Assembly: GCA_001655205.1 (NCBI GenBank) | Contig: LPNZ01011015.1 | Location: 1 to 44,349 of the forward strand | Direction of reading: 5' to 3' | Source: Lenisia limosa | Lineage: Eukaryota; Breviatea | Length of the DNA stretch: 44,349 nucleotides | Shown: piece after piece, positions 14,701 through 25,527 of the stretch | How positions within the stretch are numbered: position 1 is the first letter of the stretch | Layout: each line of letters starts with the position of its first letter | Position numbers and translations under genes: made by a program | The notes under the pieces: generated by a model | Databases searched by the model: none | Told to the model about the DNA's origin: nothing | The model's input: the letters and a program-made list of their open reading frames with translations, nothing else

Positions 14701-17700
14701 TAAATAGCCTCCCACCGGAAGAACATTGGGCATTTCAGTAAGTTCGTCCGACTGCCCCTTCAAAAGCGCGGTCCACCCGGGAGAGAGCACCTGCTTGCCT
14801 AAATAACCGTGAAAACACAATTTCATAAGACGATGAGCCGAAATAGTTACAGCCTTGAATGATCATTTATCATACCTCTGTATACAAACGTTTCTGACTC
14901 GACTTTGACGACTACTTTGGCCGTTTGGTATCGTGCATCAGGCAGGAGTGAGGCAAGGAAATGACGAAGAACATAGTCGTAAACCTGCGAGGGGGGCGTT
15001 ATTTGTTATTTGGAAAAAATCAATTTGTTGAAAAGCTGCCATTATTCACCTCCTAAAACAGAAAACAACAACGTTGCCATCAACTGGACAACCACCAAGA
15101 CAAATAAGGTAAAGATTCTTTCATCCCATCAACCAGGAAGTCTTGGCCGGAAAGCTGCCCTCCAGAAAGTCGTTGGGGAGTGATGGGAGGATGGTCCCCT
15201 GCATCTTTTCCTCCTAATGGTTATGATAAAAGAAAAGAACACATCATCACACACTTGGCAAAGTCTGTGTTTATCACAAAAACAAAATAATAGGGATTGT
15301 AACTACGAACAGGTACCAAAATAGTCTGAAAAAACAAAAAATAATATCGATGTTCAATATTACGAGCAAAGACATACAATACAGTCAAAAACAAAGAGTA
15401 AAGCCCACCTTTGGGACACTCTATTTTGGAGGATAGCAGCTGTGAGGTGTACTTGGAGCTTGAGAACAGTGAAAATGGTCAGGTTGGAATAATAGTCAAT
15501 GTTTCAGAATAAGAAAATAAGAGTGTATCTATTGATTATCTTTTCAAGTGGATAGCAATGCCCAGTCCCACTATGTCCCTTCAAGTGGATAGCAATGCCC
15601 AGTCCCACTATGTCCCGCCATGTACGTTGCTGACTGCTTCGTTCAGGTTTGTTGACGGGCTGTACTTGGTGGACTCGGTTCGGGGGTAGGATATCAGCCC
15701 TTAAACAGATTAAGGATATCAGCCCTTGGACAGATTATGGACACGGTTGTGAAATTGCTCATCATAAAAGCTGTTGATTATGTGTTTGTACCTTGGATAT
15801 AGAGCCTCTCAGCAATATGCATTGTGGCTTGAGGGGCAATGCCAAAAGACTTGGAGCACACCTGAAGCGATCATTTCTCAATAATAAAGTGCTGGACAAA
15901 TTAAACGTCCAAATCAACCCTAGAAGGTTGCCCATACTTTGAGGAGTTCGACCGTATTCAGGCCTGGAGGCCTCTGCTTTCGGCTTTCTGAGTTTTCAAC
16001 AGACACCACCTAAATCCAAGTAAAACCTTCTCATCAATGCACTGTCGTTCAGCCAAATACAGCCCTCGAACCTTGGCTTCGGCAGCCCCCTCTTTGACAA
16101 CGCTGAGGAACAGTTCGGCTACTGAGCGATCAAACACACGCCCTCGCTCCCTGATCCGTAATTTGTTATTAAAAAGTGTGCGTGAAAATGTACATACTAT
16201 ATATACTATTTAGTATAATATGTGAGAGCAGTGGGATAAACAATGTCTTGCTCTAAGTGTGATTCTTTGTAACTGCCTAAGTCATAATAGCTTCTTTTGT
16301 CTCATTAGATTCCATACAAATGCCCAATTACCACTCCATTGAGAATCGGTTCTGTAGACATGCGCTGATGGACCAAAAGGGCTCGGGGACAAAGTGCTGG
16401 ATTTCAAAATGCCTAAAATTGTGGTAATAGACCAATTTGTATTGGTGTAATTGTAATCCATCAGTAGTATCCACAATTTCGCACCTGTCAACACAGAAGC
16501 CAAGGGTCGGGGTCTGGCAGGGGCCGTAACTGACAACACCTGCATCAAGGTCGCCATAGGAGCCTTGGAAGTACTTGGTTTGGAACCGGGTAAACGCAAT
16601 GCCAACCTAAGGTGCATTAAGGGTACACAAGAAGCTGTTTGATCAATTATACACTGCCAATCCTCTTCCAATGCCCAAGGCCCATGAACATCAGCCTGCC
16701 GACCTTCAAGTCAAGCTCCTGCCGCACGTCCACTGCGTTCGATTCCGCCTCATTGGGGATTGAGAGGTTGTCGAAGGCGGCTTTGATCTCGGAGGCCGTA
16801 ATGGCTGCGTGGCATTATTGTGAGCAAGAAGAAACTCTACTATTTGGTAGATACAAAAAAACTGCCACAATTTGACAAGAATTTTTTGGTGATGTCCAAA
16901 TTATGCTCTCTGGAGATCACCTTATACATTGAGATGAGATGCAAGAAAAAAAGAGTGAAAAGGCAATTTAGAAAGTTGGCAAATTTATTACTTTCCCACC
17001 CGAGAATTTGGCTCGAAAGACATTGTGCCCCAATTTTGGCTTTGCAGTCATCACAGACCCAACGACTTTGAGAACTTCAAAACAGATGTTTTCTCCTTCT
17101 CTGTCGCAATCCAACCTGACAAGGTGATTAAAATGCAAATTACAGCATATTATGGCAGACAAAACTCACCAAAGTACGACTGCGTCAACCCCTGATCCTT
17201 CACGTTTCAAGTGACTGACAACTTTTTCCTGGATTATTTGAGTTTCATGAATTTCGCAATTAAAACCCCCAAAGCTACTCATTTTACACGAATTCCAAGT
17301 AATGGGACAGATGTCCAATCTGCAGCACCAATATTCATTCAATGAAACTCATTATGCAATTATACAAAATTTCTGAAACGGATTCGCACACCATTTTGCC
17401 AGCACTTCTGACGGTGGGTGCTCTGAACAGGTCCACAGGACTGACGTGGTCCCAGGAGTTGAACTCATCGGGAAAGTCAATACTAAAGGCATTCAGAACA
17501 TTATTATTACAAGAAAATGAGATGAAAAGAGCCATCTTCCTTAAAAAAAAGCTGTTTACGAGACTCCATTATTCAACCAGATTCCCATATAATTGGTTCA
17601 GAGACCAAAACTAATTGCAACAATGCCCTGTTTGTTAAATTACTATATATTTTCTCTATCGCCATGTCTTTCATTTCACTCGATTAAGCCGTACCCTATT

Positions 17701-18162
17701 ACAAATCCTCGCTATGCTACACCCACCTCCAACCTGTAAACATGTCCCATGACAGCCGTGAAATTAAAACGGGCTGGCTTGCCTTGAAATGTTCCACTCC
17801 ATTCGTGGCACTTCAGGATCCCATCTCTTCGAGAAGCCTTAAAGAGCGGTAAAGATGACAGGTGTGATAACCTTTCTTGAGTGTTAATTGACCTCCAACA
17901 ACAAAAAAAACAGTGTCAAAACATCAATATTTAAAATAAAAATCAATCCAGTGGGACGGCTTTAGCCAGATACAATTGTTTTATTTCTCATTGTCTAATC
18001 CACTCCTACCTATAGTACTTTCATGGGTTATGGGGAGGCACACAGGTAAGGCAGATAATTAGGAGAATTAATATACAAACCCGCACAAACCCTGTTGTTT
18101 GACAGAATGCCAGAAAGGCTCTCCGCTAAAGACGGTTTTTCCGCCACCATAAGAACTTTCAT
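11747..18162 (-). CDS. TOP3B: DNA/RNA topoisomerase III beta
   Basis: A type IA topoisomerase that passes single strands of DNA or RNA; in animals it works with TDRD3 on R-loops and mRNAs. Exons from the start: 18091-18162 ([16 protein letters not shown]), 17734-17837, 17392-17482, 17170-17228, 17000-17115 (Toprim [10 protein letters not shown]), 16704-16804, 16485-16606 ([14 protein letters not shown]), 16332-16412, 16072-16150, 15938-16009, 15792-15861, 15626-15699 (SYPRTEST, catalytic Tyr), 15409-15458, 15134-15213 ([10 protein letters not shown]), 14876-14984, 14716-14798, 14456-14545, 14221-14292 ([13 protein letters not shown]), 14008-14108, one probably in the gap (13858-13924), 13543-13605, 13372-13426, 13245-13302 and 13087-13162 (zinc-ribbon CxxC pairs), 12756-12805 (CYNNPPF), about 12533-12634, 12305-12385, 11991-12091, 11747-11834. 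The tail is an RGG box ending GGRGRYI. All catalytic landmarks and the beta-specific zinc fingers are present. Divided into about 29 exons. Confidence 0.95.
13848..13857. repeat. poly-C run abutting an assembly gap
   Basis: A C homopolymer runs directly into the N gap 13858-13924 inside a TOP3B intron. The gap probably hides the exon between the LPT-ending exon 14008-14108 and exon 13543-13605. Confidence 0.7.
15543..15616. repeat. 37-bp perfect tandem duplication in TOP3B intron
   Basis: Two identical 37-bp copies (15543-15579 and 15580-15616), each holding AGTGGATAGCAATGCCCAGT. They lie ten bases downstream (gene sense) of the exon ending at 15626, next to its 5' splice site. Confidence 0.95.
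15688..15737. repeat. 25-bp tandem duplication spanning a 3' splice site
   Basis: Copies 15688-15712 and 15713-15737 differ at two positions (CCTTAAACAG versus CCTTGGACAG). The left copy contains the real acceptor and the first 12 bases of the catalytic-Tyr exon (15626-15699), so the intron carries a decoy copy of the exon start. Confidence 0.9.
17951..17996 (+). repeat. dispersed 45-bp repeat, copy 1
   Basis: Intronic in TOP3B. Contains GCCAGATACAAT followed by TTTTATTTCTCATTG, closely matching 34458-34509 in the membrane gene. The copies share a plus-strand orientation, but their host genes run in opposite directions. Confidence 0.65.
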
Positions 18163-18510
18163 AATAGGATTTCAGAGGTGAACGGCGCAATCTTCAATGA
18201 ACCTTAGTTTATCATTAATCTGATCAAATATTTCTTAAAATAAAAGCTTAGAAGGGTGCGGTGGCAGTCTCTGCAGTAAGTTACTCACCCTATAAGTCCT
18301 CTATTTACCTCTTAATCTGACAAAATGCTATTAAATTAGTATGAATCACTCGATTTCGGTGCTTAGAGCCCCTAAAATCGGAAATTTGAAAGAACAAAAA
18401 AATGCAATAAATGAAAAAACATATTCTGTTAAAATCGGAAATTGGTGATTTTTGAGAAGAAAAAAAAACTACTATTCTGAAGATATTTGAAGAGCTTAAT
18501 TTCGACTGAA
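18163..18510. other. intergenic region upstream of TOP3B and tRNA-Lys
   Basis: AT-rich, about 350 bp, between the TOP3B start codon and the tRNA. AAATCGGAAATT occurs twice (near 18375 and 18434). No further ORF or RNA gene was recognised. TOP3B promoter sequence is presumably here. Confidence 0.4.
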
Positions 18511-18583
18511 GCCTGGTTAGCTCAGCTGGTAGAGCGTGCGGCTTTTAACCGTACGGCCGTGGGTTCGAGCCCCACATCAGGCG
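18511..18583 (+). tRNA. tRNA-Lys (anticodon UUU), copy 1
   Basis: A 73-nt cloverleaf: acceptor GCCTGGT pairs with ATCAGGC, D-arm TAGCTCAGCTGGTAGAGC, anticodon loop CTTTTAA (anticodon TTT), T-arm GTGGGTTCGAGCCCCAC, discriminator G. No intron. The internal A box (TAGCTCAGCTGG) and B box (GGTTCGAGCC) for RNA polymerase III are intact. A T-run directly after it (GGATTTTTTTG) serves as terminator. Confidence 0.97.
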
Positions 18584-18595
18584 GATTTTTTTGTT
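18584..18595 (+). terminator. RNA polymerase III T-run terminator
   Basis: GGATTTTTTTG directly follows the tRNA-Lys 3' end, as expected for pol III termination. The same GGATTTTTT follows the second copy at 25345. Confidence 0.8.
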
Positions 18596-18826
18596 TTGTT
18601 TTTGAGTTTGTCACGGCGGCGCGAAAATTGTTTCCATGCTTTCATTCATTTTTATTGCCTCTTTACCTCTTTAATATATTCACAAATTACACACGAATTG
18701 CACACGACAATCTGTAAAAGTCAACAAATCACTCCCCTCCTCTTCCCAGAGATCTCTTTGTCCTTAACCTTTCCTTCCTCAATTTTCTCCTCTTGCTGGT
18801 TGGTTTGAAGTGGTGAACAAGTGAGA

Positions 18827-21800
18827 ATGTGTGCGGAGCCAGTCAACAATGGGGAAAAAAAGCGTCGTCCTCATTGGCAGAAGAAGAAGCCAAGAGCAAA
18901 AGAAACAGAAACGGAGAAAATGGAATTAACTCTGAGTGAAGAAGTGGACCGCTGGGGAACGGAAGAGAAATCTCTAATGGGTGCTGCACCTTTCAAACAG
19001 ACTGCAATGAAGAAATCTCTTCCTCAAAATTCTCAGAAGTATGTTGGCTACGTGTGATATCCTGAATGCTTGAGTTTTTGAACAATATTGTAATTGTCCC
19101 TTTGAGAGTCAAGATGTGTTGTTGCACTTTTTTTTTGAATACATTGAGCTTATTCTCTTCCATGTTTACATTTCCAGCCACCAACAACTGCTGCAGGAGC
19201 AGAAGCCACAACCAAAGATAGAGACCAACCCCAATGTGGTTTTGAAAACCGTTTTTTTGGAAACTGTTTCTATAGCATCACGTATGTCAGGAAGATTGGG
19301 AATTCACATATCTTACGTTGGTATATTGTTGTAGTTAATGCTGTGAATTTCTTTATTTTGCCCATATTGTCCTTAAATGGGATATGGCATTCATTTTTTA
19401 AAAAAATAAATCTGAGTAGGCAATGCCTTCACATCAAATTATACCTATCATATATTTAAAAATACAAATTGCTCTCAACTGTTATCCCAGAATACCCGGT
19501 CTTTGTGGCAGAGATTCCCTGCCAAGTTGTCGAATTACCTCATAAAAGTAAGTGGGAAGAGATAAAGATATAATTACTACTATTTGATCATATGATATTA
19601 TTAGTGTATTGATATACTTTAATAGCTATATTATATATATGTCAGCCGGAGAGTTGCCACTACCCGGCCCGTGGTTGCTTTATGGTTGTTTGTGTAGGTG
19701 TTGGTGAGAGGTCTGTTACTTTACTCTAGTTTTACGATATCAGAAATATTTATTATGTCCCCCTTTTCCCCAAAAAACGAGGGATCCAAGAAGGTAGCTA
19801 GGGCCTGAGTAGACCAGAATACTGGTAGTATTGCAATAGTGGTAACACCGCAGTCCACATATCATATCTATATAATATATATAGTATATATAATATCATT
19901 TCATATATATATATCATGTATTTCCCCGTCCACAAAAACCAGTGCTTTTTGGATAAATTGGTGCTTTTTGGGTTTTACGAGAATTTTTAAAAAAGAACAA
20001 AATAATCAAGTCAAAAATGACCTTCCATNNNNNNNNNNNNNNNNNNNNNNNNNNNNNNNNNNNNNNNNNNNNNNNNNNNNNNNNNNNNNNNNNNNNNNNN
20101 NNNNNNNNNNNNNNNNNNNNNNNNNNNNNNNNNNNNNNNNNNNNNNNNNNNNNNNNNNNNNNNNNNNNNNNNNNNNNNNNNNNNNNNNNNNNNNNNNNNN
20201 NNNNNATGTGCAGCTGTTCGAAATTCTGGTTTTTTCGGTAATTTCTCATGTTTATGCTTTGAAATATAATATGATGCAAAAATATGCTCCTTTGAATTCA
20301 GTCACCAAATAAACCAAAAGGAATTTAACGTAAAAATTTGGACTTTTTAGTAGAGCTTTATGTGTCCTCTCTTCTACTTTCACAAGAATTTTGAAACTGA
20401 AAAAGCGTAACGTTGAATGGACTTTGACAGCTTAGGAATCCTATGCCCTCTGGAGTTTTACAAGGCCGTTTCTCAGGTTACAGGCATCAAACAAAACGAC
20501 CTGGTGGGCAATTATTACACTGAAACATCGCACACACGTATTTGCACCAAGATGCTTACACAAATCTGAAATGGTACCATATTATATTAAAATAGATGCT
20601 ACAATTTTGTCTCTCTTAGATAAAATGACGCATAGTATAGATATGAATATCATATACTGTGATATCATATCAAATGATATTATTTTATGTCACAGTTTCT
20701 GTGCCTTTCCTACTTTTCATCTTCGATTTATTACCCTTCATAGACAGTTGTACTTTCTGGTGAGTGTCTCAACAAAATGTCATTAAGTGATGCATTCAAC
20801 ACTGGTTCAGTCCCAGTGTTCAAATGCATGGATATGTCAAAAGCAAACTGTGGGTTTGAAACAGCTTCATTAACTACATTCTCGGTTTTTCTTCTTTCTT
20901 TGGTCTTTATGATTATTCAGTCACACCGATTGAGCTGAAGGTACATGCTCCACTTTTCGAAGAAAATGTTAGGCCTCTGAAAGGGCCAATCAAACAACCA
21001 AACATAAACCTGAAAATGGAGCAGCTCTCTGTTAAAATGGTTGGTGCAAAATACAAATCAATTTATGCCTTTGCCTCATCTGAGTATTTCACGAATTAGA
21101 CCGAAAGTGTGGAGAGCCCCTCTTCCATGCACGTCGTCTTCAAAACAATGACTGGAAACTCCTTTACAATACCGGTATGTTAACTATAATTTATTAAATA
21201 CTCGTGTAGTAAGTAGTATATGTGATTTGATATTCACTACAATGCTTTATCATTAATATCTGATAGTAGTATTTATATCATGTGTGTGTATTATATGTGA
21301 ACATGGGAACTACAATGGTTATTGTCTGATAAGCACACAATAAGCTCCATGTTGACTGATGCATTTTCAGGTTAACCCCAGAGAGCCAATCTTGAAGGCC
21401 TGTTTGAAGGTAGCTCGAAACGGTTGGTGGCGGGTTAATGTCTTTGGATTAAGATTCATTTACTTTTTCAGAGACATTGGGCCCGAATATCCTTTTCCTT
21501 TCCAAAGTTAAAGGGAAAAATGTTACGGTTGACTTAAACGTATGTGAGAATTATTTGCTGTACAGTGTACGTATTTTCATCAGATTGATATGATATGCAT
21601 ATCATATACATTATAACTGGCTTTGTAATAATATTGATAAGGTTTGGTGTAGTAATATTGATAAGGTATGGGGTGGTATATCAAACATATCATATATATT
21701 GTTACATGAGACACAATTCATATTACATACTTCGCTATTATTATACTTGGCCGTTTATACATTCAGGCCGAGGCTCAATTATTCGATTCAAAGAAAGATA

Positions 21801-24800
21801 TGGTGATCTTCATCCAACAAGGTCTCAAATGCAACTTGAAAGAAGAAATGAAATCGGCTGAATCTGGCAGCTTAATGAGTCTCTTTAGAGTTCTTCTTGG
21901 ATCTTCTTCAAATGTCGAACTTATGACGGTTTGAGTGTTATTTATTTTTTTCTTTTATTATGAATCATATTTTATTTTATTACTATTTAGCTTATTAAGA
22001 AGTGCAGTGATAATATTCTTGAACAATTAGCAAGCCTTCAGGTCCTTGAAAACGATTTCGTAGGGGAGTCACATGCTCAGAATATCACAGTCGTCACCAT
22101 ATAGGCATTCTCATTTGTTCCAGATTATTTCCATTCCCGAGAGTATGGTCCGCCAACGCAACCATATGGTTATCCACAACACTCATCTCTTTAGTGAGTC
22201 TGAAGTGAGATGGGAGTGGTTGTTTTGTTTTAATTCATATTACTAGAAATTGAGTTTATCCTCTTAAATATGGGGAGATAACCTATGGAAGATTAATTTT
22301 TCTTTTCGGGTAGATAATTTCCCCCTTTGTTTCAGTTTCAGTTTTATTTCTTAAGATAATTACATCAATCCGATACTTCGGGCATAAGCTCTCCTCCCCA
22401 AACAGTGCCGCAGTTCTCAGAGCTGCTAAGGCTCTTCCGAACTTCAAGGTTAGATAGTTGCAATTAACAAATGGACTTTCTGTAGTGCTACTTGATATTT
22501 ATTTTTGATAACATTTTTTCACGTCAACAGCACAGTAAAGTGATAGCAAAGATCACTTTGGACGCTCTCGAAAAAGGCAATGTGGACTTTGTGGCTGAAG
22601 TTATGAATGCTGGCCTTAAATTTACAAATAACCAATCCGAGGTTCGATTGGGGTTTTGAACGAGATCAACATTTCATGTCATTACCATCTAGGACTACGA
22701 CTTCTCAGCCACTTTCTGGGACATGCTTCACGAGAAAATTGCATTATTTGTGGACCACAAGTCTGATTTCCTGTTCACCGCATACGGTCATCAAATGCTC
22801 TCTTTCAAAGCTATGGTGGGTGTAATAGGCATGGGTTAGTTTGAACTCAGAGCAAGTAGCAATTTTGACTAAATGGACGTTCTGACAAGAGCTTCCCAAA
22901 GGCCCGAACAAAAATTTCTTCTCGCTATTTTCATGAAAAAATATGTCATATCTTTTGAAGACCCTTTTGTGACTGAGGACTCCCAAGTTCTTTCTTATTT
23001 ATCACCCAGTGGTCGCTCTACCTTGCAACAAAGGATGAATCTTTCGGCTTAGAAGTCACAAAATCAGCGCCAATTCCCTTAAAGGTGATAACCCCTTTCT
23101 GTTTAGCAACCAGAACTGACCCTGTTCCTGAAAACCCCCGTTCCCTCTTTCTAATAAATTAGGATGTAGACAATCCCATCAACCAAGCTATGGACCTACG
23201 CCATTTCAAGGTAATCAAAAGCTTGGTCAAAGATTGTGGATGCGACATAGACAGTTACAAAACCAAAGAGCCAGAACCACAAAAGGTGTGATGGGATCTT
23301 ACCAATACACAACAAACAACAATTCTGGTCTCTTGAAGTTTGACTTTTTAGGACATACTATATGGACGTTCTTTACAACCAACCACAAAACCTGAAGTAA
23401 GTGGTTTTTGAGACATGGTGATATTTTAGAAAATTCAAAAATCTGAATCGATTTATGAAATAATTTGGTGACATTTTTATTTCTTACAATGAATCACTTT
23501 TTAGATGCACAAAGTACCACTCTTAATCGCAGCAATGAAGAATGATATCAAAATGGCGGTGCTCTTGATTCAACTTGGAGCAGATGTCAATTTCAATTCC
23601 AAAAATGGTTCCTCCAACATGAAAGGTACTCACAACACTCCTCTCACAGCTGCATCATTCTATGGCCACAGTGAAATGATTGTTTTACTGGTGGAGAATG
23701 GAGCAACGCTTGATATGGTATGAACAATTCGAGGTTTTCATAAAATTATCTCACTCAACCAAAGATATTAATATTACATAGTTTTATTCAACAAAGAATA
23801 GAGTTTTCTCTTGTGTTTATTGGTATTTTATAGGCGGAGGTCGTTATTGACTCCATCATCAACAGCAACGTGGCAACTCTCCGATTCATCATAGCTAATG
23901 CAAACGGGACCAAGCTTCACAGCATACTTCAGAAGGTTGGCCTCTTTGCTCTGATATTTTACACGAAATTACAAAAAGCACTTCATCTTATAAGTTATTA
24001 GCATGTCACAGCAACTGGAGGTGTCCTCAACCGAGGAAATTCCATGTGGATTGACACCGATCAAAACCTGAATGTAGGCTACAGCATTGAAATGAATAAT
24101 GGTGAATTATGTGAGCGTGGGAAACAATCGCTGGCATGAGAATATGATTTAGGGACAAAAGCAGATACTTTGTGCGCCATTTTTTGAGTGGTCAAATGAA
24201 CATCAGATGGACTTTTGTTGGTTAGAGAGCCCCTGAGTGGACAACTTTTTTTAAAAAAACAATACTTTTCTTTTTTACTTGAGTGATCACCCTTCTTTTT
24301 CTTTCTCTCTGTTCTCTTCATTTAACTTAGAATTGTAATATTGAGAAAAATCCAAAAAAGCACCTTTTGCTTTAGGCCCGCTTTGATGTATGATATAGGA
24401 TGAGACTATGCTCTAGGTATGTATATACATGTAGTATTATCATATGGTATGATATAATACATGTAGTATAATCTTCATCGCAGGTTCAATACCGCAATAG
24501 TCAAGAAATAATAGGGACCCTTCTCCATCTAGCCTGCAGAAGGAACACCTCAGATGAAATCCTCGAGATTCTGCTTCAACATTTCAATGTCAATATCACA
24601 GATCAGGTAATGTGGGTTTCTTTGTACTGGGAATTTTCTGTGAAGAGATCGATTCATAAGATTGAGCCACGTTTGTGGGCTTTATTCACAATTCAGATGT
24701 CTATTACTCCCCTCTATGAGGCGGTTCAACACAACCAATTAGGAGTAGCAAGATTCCTCATAAGGAACCATGCGGACGTCAATGTCCAATCTGTTCGTGT

Positions 24801-25029
24801 TTCACCATTTGGGCATTTATCCACCTAGAATGGCGTTCCCATCTTCAGCTATGCTGCACCTAACTCTGAAATGCGGACACTGCTTTCTCCCCATGTCAAC
24901 CAACAAGTTCAGGCTCAATATGCGTAAGAGTTTTGAATTGATTACTGTTTTAGACGTTTCAGACAACAGCAAGGACAGCAAATACAAGATCCTCCGAAAA
25001 TGAAGCCGAGATCAATGAAATACACTTAG
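18827..25029 (+). CDS. large ankyrin-repeat protein with ubiquitin-like segment
   Basis: Unknown adaptor-type protein. The start at 18827 has an in-frame TGA 21 bases upstream. Exons: 18827-19038 (Lys-rich), 19178-19238, 19491-19547, 20431-20476, 20921-21039, 21100-21174, 21371-21409, 21474-21539, 21767-21928, then about 14 more. The last two join CAATATGC with ACAACAG and stop at 25027-25029. Exons 21100-21539 read MHVVFKTMTGNSFTIPV, then PREPILKACLK and LGPNILFLSKVKG, the pattern of a beta-grasp ubiquitin-like domain. From about 22530 the protein is helical and ankyrin-like. Clear repeats lie at 23505-23718 (PLLIAAMKNDIKMAVLLIQL, PLTAASFYGHSEMIVLLVEN), about 24484-24606 (LLHLACRRNTSDEILEILLQ) and 24698-24799 (PLYEAVQHNQLGVARFLI). 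The gap 20029-20205 may hide an exon. The C-terminus is Gln/Pro-rich and basic. Exon joins in the middle are moderately certain; one gene is inferred from unbroken phase. Confidence 0.7.
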
Positions 25030-25271
25030 TTTAGGATGTTTGATATTTTACTATGAACTTCTCCCACTTTGCCTCTCCATGGGCTACATTTCATACGGAC
25101 TGGAGGGAGGGTGATCTCTTCTGGAGAGGTGAGCGGTCTGGGCAGCGGGTAAACAGACTAGATAGAGTGAGGCGGCGTGATGGTGATTACTTATCAAGTG
25201 CCCGAAAAATAAGCGCATTTTTTTGGATCACGTATTTAAGTCACAATGAAAGCTTAGGATATTCATCTGAA

Positions 25272-25344
25272 GCCTGGTTAGCTCAGCTGGTAGAGCGTGC
25301 GGCTTTTAACCGTACGGCCGTGGGTTCGAGCCCCACATCAGGCG
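25272..25344 (+). tRNA. tRNA-Lys (anticodon UUU), copy 2
   Basis: Identical over all 73 nt to the copy at 18511-18583, with the same CTGAA just upstream and GGATTTTTT just downstream. It lies between the ankyrin gene stop (25029) and the stop of the next minus-strand gene (25528). Confidence 0.97.
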
Positions 25345-25527
25345 GATTTTTTCCCCCTTTTTTCTTTCCTTTTTTTTTCACCATGGAGAGAGAGTATTTT
25401 GATATTTAATTGTTCCAAGGAAACTGGAAGATCCATGTAAAAACCATTAGCTACAAAAGTACAACAACAACAATGGTACAATAACACAACATAACAATAC
25501 AAAAAGCAATAAAATACAAAGATAGAT

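Noticed and set aside
18487-18717. ORF covering the first tRNA-Lys
   Set aside because: The same peptide segment appears in an ORF at the second tRNA copy because the tRNA sequence is open in that frame; no coding evidence.
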